From: Mycobacterium persicum
GTDB lineage: Bacteria; Actinomycetota; Actinomycetes; Mycobacteriales; Mycobacteriaceae
Assembly: GCF_002086675.1 (NCBI RefSeq)
Contig: NZ_MVIF01000010.1
Coordinates: 30,703 to 94,702, forward strand
DNA: 64,000 nucleotides
Direction: 5' to 3'
The notes under the pieces were generated by a model. That model saw only the letters and a list, made by a program, of their open reading frames with translations. It was not told where the DNA came from and did not search any database. Both the position numbers and the translations under genes were made by a program. Positions 59,722-64,000 of the stretch are shown here, piece by piece (positions within the stretch are counted from its first letter, which is position 1; each line of letters opens with the position of its first letter).

Positions 59722-61313
59722 GCAACTTTGCCTGGCTGAGCACGCTGTGGCTGGTGCCGCTGGCCGGTTCGGTGCTGATCATCCTGCTGCCCCCGGGACT
59801 GCGCCAACTGGCCAAGTGGACCGGCCTGATCGTCAGCGTTGCGACGCTGGGGGTCTCGATCGTCATCGCGATCGGCTTCAAGCCCGGCTCACAAACTGGC
59901 ACGGAGCCATACCAGTTCGTCGAAAAGCATTCATGGATACCGGCTTTCGGTGCCGGCTATACCCTCGGGGTGGACGGCATCGCGGTGGTGCTGGTGCTGC
60001 TCACCACGGTGCTGATTCCGCTGCTGCTGGTAGCCGGCTGGAATGATGGTGGTGAGCGCACCCGCGGGGTGCACGCGTATGTCGCCTTGACGCTGGCCAT
60101 CGAGTCGATGGTGCTGATCTCGCTGGTAGCGCTCGACGTGCTGCTGTTCTACGTGTTCTTCGAAGCCATGCTGATCCCGATGTACTTCCTCATCGGCGGC
60201 TTCGGCCAGGGTCCGGGGCGCTCGCGCGCGGCGGTGAAGTTCTTGCTGTACAACCTGTTCGGCGGGCTGATCATGCTGGCGGCGGTGATCGGGCTGTACG
60301 TGGTGACCGCGCAGCACGGTCCGGGCACCTTCGACTTCCGCGAGATCGTGGCCGGTGTTGCCTCGGGCCGCTACGGCGTGGACCCGGCAGTGTTCAAGGC
60401 GCTGTTCCTGGGTTTCATGTTCGCGTTCGCCGTCAAGGCCCCGCTGTGGCCCTTCCACCGCTGGCTGCCCGACGCCGCCGTCGAGTCCACACCCGCGACC
60501 GCGGTGCTGATGATGGCCGTGATGGACAAGGTCGGCACCTTCGGCATGCTGCGTTATTGCCTGCAGCTATTCCCTGACGCGTCAACGTATTTCCGTCCGC
60601 TGATCGTGACACTGGCCATCATCGGCGTGGTCTACGGCGCGGTGGTGGCGATCGGTCAGACCGACATCATGCGGCTGATCGCCTACACCTCGATCTCGCA
60701 CTTCGGATTCATCATCGCGGGCATCTTCGTGATGACCACCCAGGGGCAGAGCGGATCGACGCTGTACATGCTCAACCACGGCCTGTCCACGGCGGCGGTG
60801 TTCCTGATTGCCGGCTTCCTAATTTCCCGCCACGGCAGCCGGTCGATCGCCGACTACGGCGGTGTGCAAAAGGTGGCCCCGGTCCTGGCCGGAACGTTCA
60901 TGGTTTCGGCCATGGCCACCTTGTCGCTGCCCGGCCTTGCCCCGTTCGTCAGCGAATTCCTGGTGCTGCTAGGCACTTACAGCCGCTACTGGCTGGCAGC
61001 GGCGTTCGGCGTCACCGCCCTCGTTCTGTCTGCCATCTACATGCTGTGGCTCTACCAGCGGGTGATGACCGGGCCGGTGGCCGAGGGCAACGAACGGATC
61101 GGTGACCTGGTGCCCCGCGAAATGATTGTGGTGGCACCGCTGATCGCGTTGCTGCTCGTGCTCGGGGTCTACCCCAAACCGATGCTCGACCTCATCAACC
61201 CGGCGGTCGAGAACACCATGACCACCATCGGCCAGCATGATCCCGCGCCTCACGTCACACATCCGGTTTCGGGCCCCGGCGCCCAGCGGACAGCCGAAGG
61301 ACCGCACCAATGA
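59718..61313 (+). CDS. nuoM: NADH-quinone oxidoreductase subunit M
   Basis: The 531-residue antiporter-like subunit has [24 protein letters not shown] (conserved Glu) and [37 protein letters not shown] (Lys and the VESTPA motif). It starts at GTG 59718 on the nuoL stop. A longer open frame upstream runs through nuoL out of frame and is excluded. Confidence 0.95.
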   Translation: MSNFAWLSTLWLVPLAGSVLIILLPPGLRQLAKWTGLIVSVATLGVSIVIAIGFKPGSQTGTEPYQFVEKHSWIPAFGAGYTLGVDGIAVVLVLLTTVLIPLLLVAGWNDGGERTRGVHAYVALTLAIESMVLISLVALDVLLFYVFFEAMLIPMYFLIGGFGQGPGRSRAAVKFLLYNLFGGLIMLAAVIGLYVVTAQHGPGTFDFREIVAGVASGRYGVDPAVFKALFLGFMFAFAVKAPLWPFHRWLPDAAVESTPATAVLMMAVMDKVGTFGMLRYCLQLFPDASTYFRPLIVTLAIIGVVYGAVVAIGQTDIMRLIAYTSISHFGFIIAGIFVMTTQGQSGSTLYMLNHGLSTAAVFLIAGFLISRHGSRSIADYGGVQKVAPVLAGTFMVSAMATLSLPGLAPFVSEFLVLLGTYSRYWLAAAFGVTALVLSAIYMLWLYQRVMTGPVAEGNERIGDLVPREMIVVAPLIALLLVLGVYPKPMLDLINPAVENTMTTIGQHDPAPHVTHPVSGPGAQRTAEGPHQ

Positions 61314-62896
61314 CCTTGCCCAGCCCCAGTATTGAGTACTTCCTGCTCTGCCCGATGCTGATCGTCTTCGGCGTCGCTGTCGTCGGAGTGCTGGCCGAAG
61401 CGTTTCTGCCTCGCCGCATGCGATACGGCGCCCAGGTGACGCTCACCGTCGGCGGATTGGTCGCCGCATTCGTCACGGTCATCATGGTGGCCAGGTCGAT
61501 TCCGGCGTCCGGTCGACGCGCGGTGCTGGGTTCGGTGGCCGTGGATCGACCGACGCTGTTTCTGCAGGGCACCGTGCTGCTGGTCGCGGTGCTGGCAGTC
61601 ATCTTCATCGCCGAACGCAGCGCCCACCGCGTCGCCACCCCGCGCAGGGTGGCGGTCGCGGCGGGCACCGGCGGGCTGGATTCCTTTACGCCGCAGGCTT
61701 CTGCGGTGCCGGGCAGCGACGCCGAGCACGAGGCCGAACGGGCCGGCGCCGCTCAAACCGAGATCTTCCCGCTGCTGACGTTGTCGGTCGGCGGCATGAT
61801 GGTCTTTCCCGCGTCCAACGACCTGTTGACGATGTTCGTCGCGCTCGAAGTCTTGTCGCTGCCGCTGTACCTGATGTGCGGGCTCGCTCGTCACCGCCGG
61901 CTGCTGTCGCAGGAAGCGGCGTTGAAGTACTTTTTGCTGGGCGCCTTCTCGTCGGCATTCTTCCTCTACGGCGTCGCATTGCTCTACGGTGCGACCGGCA
62001 CGCTGACCCTGTCCGGTATCCGGGATTCGCTGGCAGCACAAAGCGATACGTCGATGGCCTTGGTCGGCGTCGGACTGCTGTCGGTCGGCCTGCTCTTCAA
62101 GGTCGGCGCGGTCCCCTTCCATTCCTGGATTCCCGACGTCTATCAGGGTGCGCCCACCCCGATCACGGGATTCATGGCGGCCGCCACCAAAGTCGCCGCG
62201 TTCGGCGCACTGCTGCGCGTTGTCTATGTCGCGCTGCCGCCGCTGCACGACCAGTGGCGCCCGGTGCTGTGGGCGATTTCGATCCTGACCATGGCGGTAG
62301 CCACCATCACCGCAGTGAATCAGACCGACGTCAAACGGATGCTGGCCTATTCGTCGGTCGCCCACGTCGGATTCATCCTCACCGGCGTCATCGCCGACAA
62401 CCAAGCCGGCCTGTCGGCGACGCTGTTCTATCTGGTCGCCTACAGCTTTTCGACAGTGGGCGCGTTCGCCATCGTGGGCCTGATCCGCAACGCCGACGGA
62501 GTCGAGGACGCCGACCTGTCGCACTGGGCCGGGCTGGGCCAGCGTTCACCCATTGTGGGCGTGATGCTTTCGATGTTTCTGCTCGCGTTCGCCGGTATCC
62601 CGCTGACCAGTGGATTCGTCAGTAAGTTCGCGGTGTTCCGGGCCGCTGCCCAGGGTGGGGCGGTGCCATTGGTGATCATCGGTGTGATCGCCAGCGGAGT
62701 GGCCGCCTACTTCTACGTGCGCGTCATCGTGTTGATGTTCTTCACCGAGGGATCCGACGACACACCGCAGGTGGTGGCGCCCGGAGTGCTGAGCAAGGCC
62801 GCTATCGCGATATGCGCGATCGTCACAGTGGTTTTGGGGATCATTCCGCAGCCGGTGCTCGATCTGGCCGATCAGGCCGCGCAATTACTGCGCTGA
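61310..62896 (+). CDS. nuoN: NADH-quinone oxidoreductase subunit N
   Basis: The 528-residue antiporter-like subunit has MFVALEVLSLPLYLMCGLAR (Glu) and KVGAVPFHSWIPDVYQGAPTPITGFMAAATKVAAFG. A hydrophilic stretch near residues 100-150 is typical of actinobacterial NuoN. It closes the operon and overlaps nuoM by ATGA. A repeat-rich intergenic region follows. Confidence 0.95.
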   Translation: MTLPSPSIEYFLLCPMLIVFGVAVVGVLAEAFLPRRMRYGAQVTLTVGGLVAAFVTVIMVARSIPASGRRAVLGSVAVDRPTLFLQGTVLLVAVLAVIFIAERSAHRVATPRRVAVAAGTGGLDSFTPQASAVPGSDAEHEAERAGAAQTEIFPLLTLSVGGMMVFPASNDLLTMFVALEVLSLPLYLMCGLARHRRLLSQEAALKYFLLGAFSSAFFLYGVALLYGATGTLTLSGIRDSLAAQSDTSMALVGVGLLSVGLLFKVGAVPFHSWIPDVYQGAPTPITGFMAAATKVAAFGALLRVVYVALPPLHDQWRPVLWAISILTMAVATITAVNQTDVKRMLAYSSVAHVGFILTGVIADNQAGLSATLFYLVAYSFSTVGAFAIVGLIRNADGVEDADLSHWAGLGQRSPIVGVMLSMFLLAFAGIPLTSGFVSKFAVFRAAAQGGAVPLVIIGVIASGVAAYFYVRVIVLMFFTEGSDDTPQVVAPGVLSKAAIAICAIVTVVLGIIPQPVLDLADQAAQLLR

Positions 62897-63059
62897 GGTA
62901 GCGGCTACATTGGAGTCGTCCTCGGCCTCGTCCTCGGCCGTCACATCCTTCCCACCAGTCTCTGGCCCAGTGGGTGCCGTTTCTGCCCACACTCGGAAAT
63001 TCATGGTGATCACGCATGCTGCTGGTGGACAATGTCCGCTTGCGCGGCCTTGGCGGCCT

Positions 63060-63099
63060 GGCTCTGTTTTCGGCACACCTTGGGCTCTGTTTTCGGCAC
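63060..63099 (+). repeat. 17-bp direct repeat, two copies
   Basis: GGCTCTGTTTTCGGCAC occurs exactly at 63060-63076 and 63083-63099. Confidence 0.85.
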
Positions 63100-63192
63100 G
63101 CCGATACCGCGCATTCGCTCAAACCTGTTGTGATGGCAGGCGTTCGGGGGATGTCTGGGGTGCTCACCGAGTCGGGCGTCATGCCGCGGCAT

Positions 63193-63340
63193 CGAGTGCG
63201 CATTGACGGCTTTGAGTGCGTTTGTAGGGCGGGATCCGCCGCGATCAGCCGCCCTGACGGCACGGTCGGCGCCATCAGCACACACTCGGCGCCATCAAAG
63301 CACCCTCGGCGCCATCAAAGCACACTCGACGCCGTCAGCC
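63193..63340. repeat. Inverted array of 20-bp repeats
   Basis: Two 20-bp units begin CGAGTGCGCATTGACGGC (63193) and TGAGTGCGTTTGTAGGGC (63213) on the plus strand. From 63266 to 63340 about 3.5 units of the same family run on the minus strand (CGAGTGTGCTTTGATGGCGC type). The two sets face each other and can fold into a large stem. Placement between convergent transcripts fits a bidirectional transcription end. Confidence 0.7.
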
Positions 63341-63420
63341 TCCGACCCAACCGCACCAGCACGCGATTTCCATCTCCCCGCAGCGGGAGCAGGCCCACGA
63401 CCGCCATTGGCGACAAGCTA

Positions 63421-63465
63421 AGGTGCACAATGCATTTGTCCCTGGTAAGCGGGCACAATGCACCT
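63421..63465. repeat. Short inverted repeat with repeated GCACAATGCA
   Basis: AGGTGCA at 63421-63427 is inverted as TGCACCT at 63459-63465, and the decamer GCACAATGCA occurs at 63425 and 63453. Confidence 0.6.
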
Positions 63466-63500
63466 ACGGAGACTCGTGTGGCTGAGGTGACGGTCGCCGG

Positions 63501-63930
63501 CTAGTGGAAGAACCCTGACTGGCTGTCACCGGTGTTGAAGCCGCCGGAGCTCAGCGTGCCCGAGTTCTGCACGCCCGAGTTGTCGCTACCTGAGTTGCCG
63601 ACGCCGGCATTGTCACTGCCGGAGTTGGCGATGCCCGTGTTGGCGATGCCCGTGTTGAAGAAGCCCGCCAGCCCGCCTCCACCCGAGTTTTGGACGCCGG
63701 ACACATAGGCGCCCCCGGTCGTGTTCTGGAAGCCGGAGGTATCGGTGCCCGAGTTGTAGAAGCCCGACATATTGGTACCCGTGTTGCCGAAGCCCGACAC
63801 CGAACCGGGCTGGTCGATCGAGCTGCCGAAGCCCGTGTTTACGCTGCCCGCATTGAACAGCCCGGTGTTGAGGTCTCCCGAGTTGAACCACCCCGTGTTC
63901 TCGTTGCCCGAGTTGAACCAGCCGGTGTTG
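63501..63930 (-). pseudogene. 3' end of a PPE-MPTR gene (PPE53 position), 5' side not MPTR
   Basis: The minus strand encodes MPTR repeats such as [25 protein letters not shown] and [13 protein letters not shown], and ends [11 protein letters not shown] before a stop at 63501-63503. In M. tuberculosis PPE53, an MPTR PPE, occupies the place after nuoN. Upstream of about 63930 the frame stays open to the window edge but no longer encodes MPTR sequence ([14 protein letters not shown]). The repeats therefore seem to be cut by a rearrangement or insertion. A distant intact 5' part beyond the window cannot be excluded. Confidence 0.6.
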
Positions 63931-63986
63931 ACCAGTGCTACCCTTTTTCCGATGCTGATTGACGTTCGCCTCAAGGAGGAATGCGG

Positions 63987-64000
63987 GTGACATTGCGGAT
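63987..64000 (+). CDS. Possible start of a plus-strand gene at the window edge (partial)
   Basis: AAGGAGG at 63973-63979 is seven bases before GTG 63987, a near-ideal ribosome binding site. Only four full codons (MTLR) lie inside the window. It sits where the PPE-MPTR reading is lost, so it may belong to inserted DNA. Confidence 0.35.

Larger units (their letters stand above)
62897..63500. other. Repeat-rich intergenic region after nuoN
   Basis: These 604 bases lie between the nuoN stop and a convergent PPE-MPTR fragment. Open frames exist (the longest is about 160 codons from 63016), but the peptides are low-quality and track the repeats. The region carries a 17-bp direct repeat, an inverted 20-bp repeat array and a short inverted repeat, listed separately. 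Confidence 0.55.

Noticed and set aside
61250..62524. Antisense open frame of about 424 codons across nuoN
   Set aside because: It is a GC-driven shadow of a well-defined NuoN.
63193..63340. 20-bp repeats considered as a CRISPR array
   Set aside because: Units are contiguous without spacers and face in opposite directions; no cas genes are present.
63016..63504. Plus-strand frame of 162 codons after nuoN
   Set aside because: It crosses the direct and inverted repeats, has no ribosome binding site and no family-like sequence.

Overview
The window is a chromosomal segment of a high-GC actinobacterium and is almost certainly a slow-growing Mycobacterium outside the M. tuberculosis complex. Evidence: PPE proteins, a dosR/dosS pair with the M. 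tuberculosis catalytic residues, tgs1, two Acg-like nitroreductases, and a 14-gene nuo operon preceded by an Rv3143-type receiver. Gene order follows the M. tuberculosis Rv3127-Rv3159c interval, with several large blocks inserted. Species cannot be fixed from sequence alone.

Region 1 (1-7651) is a dormancy (DosR) island: the end of an MmpL transporter, an Acg-like nitroreductase, a pyridoxamine-oxidase-like protein, tgs1, a second Acg-like protein, then usp-devR-devS on the minus strand. DosR-box-like sites lie in the tgs1/acg and usp/norB intergenic regions.

Region 2 (7787-11553) is absent from M. tuberculosis at this site. It holds a quinol-type nitric oxide reductase, a membrane protein carrying a transposase-like zinc ribbon, and an SPFH/slipin protein. 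It is divergent from usp-devRS across two DosR-like boxes, so an NO-sensing system sits next to an NO-consuming enzyme.

Region 3 (11913-19705) returns to the conserved backbone: two full-length PPE genes (PPE50/PPE51 position), a small membrane-anchored protein, hisN, an AmmeMemoRadiSam radical SAM enzyme, fadE24 and fadE23. A perfect 22-bp palindrome precedes fadE24.

Region 4 (19851-25254) is an inserted meta-cleavage aromatic cluster: a TetR regulator with a double-palindrome operator, an MhpA-like hydroxylase, an MhpC-like hydrolase, an extradiol dioxygenase and an acrylyl-CoA-reductase-like enzyme. A 36-codon remnant of the hydratase gene remains behind the TetR gene, so the pathway has lost its lower part here. 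fadB4 (25296-26267) is backbone.

Region 5 (26277-34691) starts with a frameshifted PPE/PE-like chimeric pseudogene. It continues with a tightly coupled eight-gene catabolic operon: homogentisate-dioxygenase-like protein, alpha/beta hydrolase, CaiB CoA-transferase, HMG-CoA-lyase-like enzyme, TetR, acyl-CoA dehydrogenase, APH-type kinase and a small DUF6285-like protein. The last three resemble the LvaC/LvaA/LvaB module that moves a 4-hydroxyl group to the 3-position of acyl-CoAs through a phosphorylated intermediate. I consider this operon the best candidate for an undescribed pathway.

Region 6 (35021-46550) is accessory: a giant PPE protein with about 45 copies of a 24-residue NIATxATVVG-type repeat, a PPE-MPTR protein, a SnoaL-like protein, a YceI protein, a third type of PPE protein, and a DedA/methyltransferase pair.

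Region 7 (46681-62896) is the pseudo-receiver gene and nuoA-nuoN, mostly with 4-nt start/stop overlaps, encoding respiratory complex I. Region 8 (62897-64000) holds an inverted array of 20-bp repeats and the 3' end of a PPE-MPTR gene (PPE53 position) whose reading breaks at about 63930, next to a possible new plus-strand gene start.
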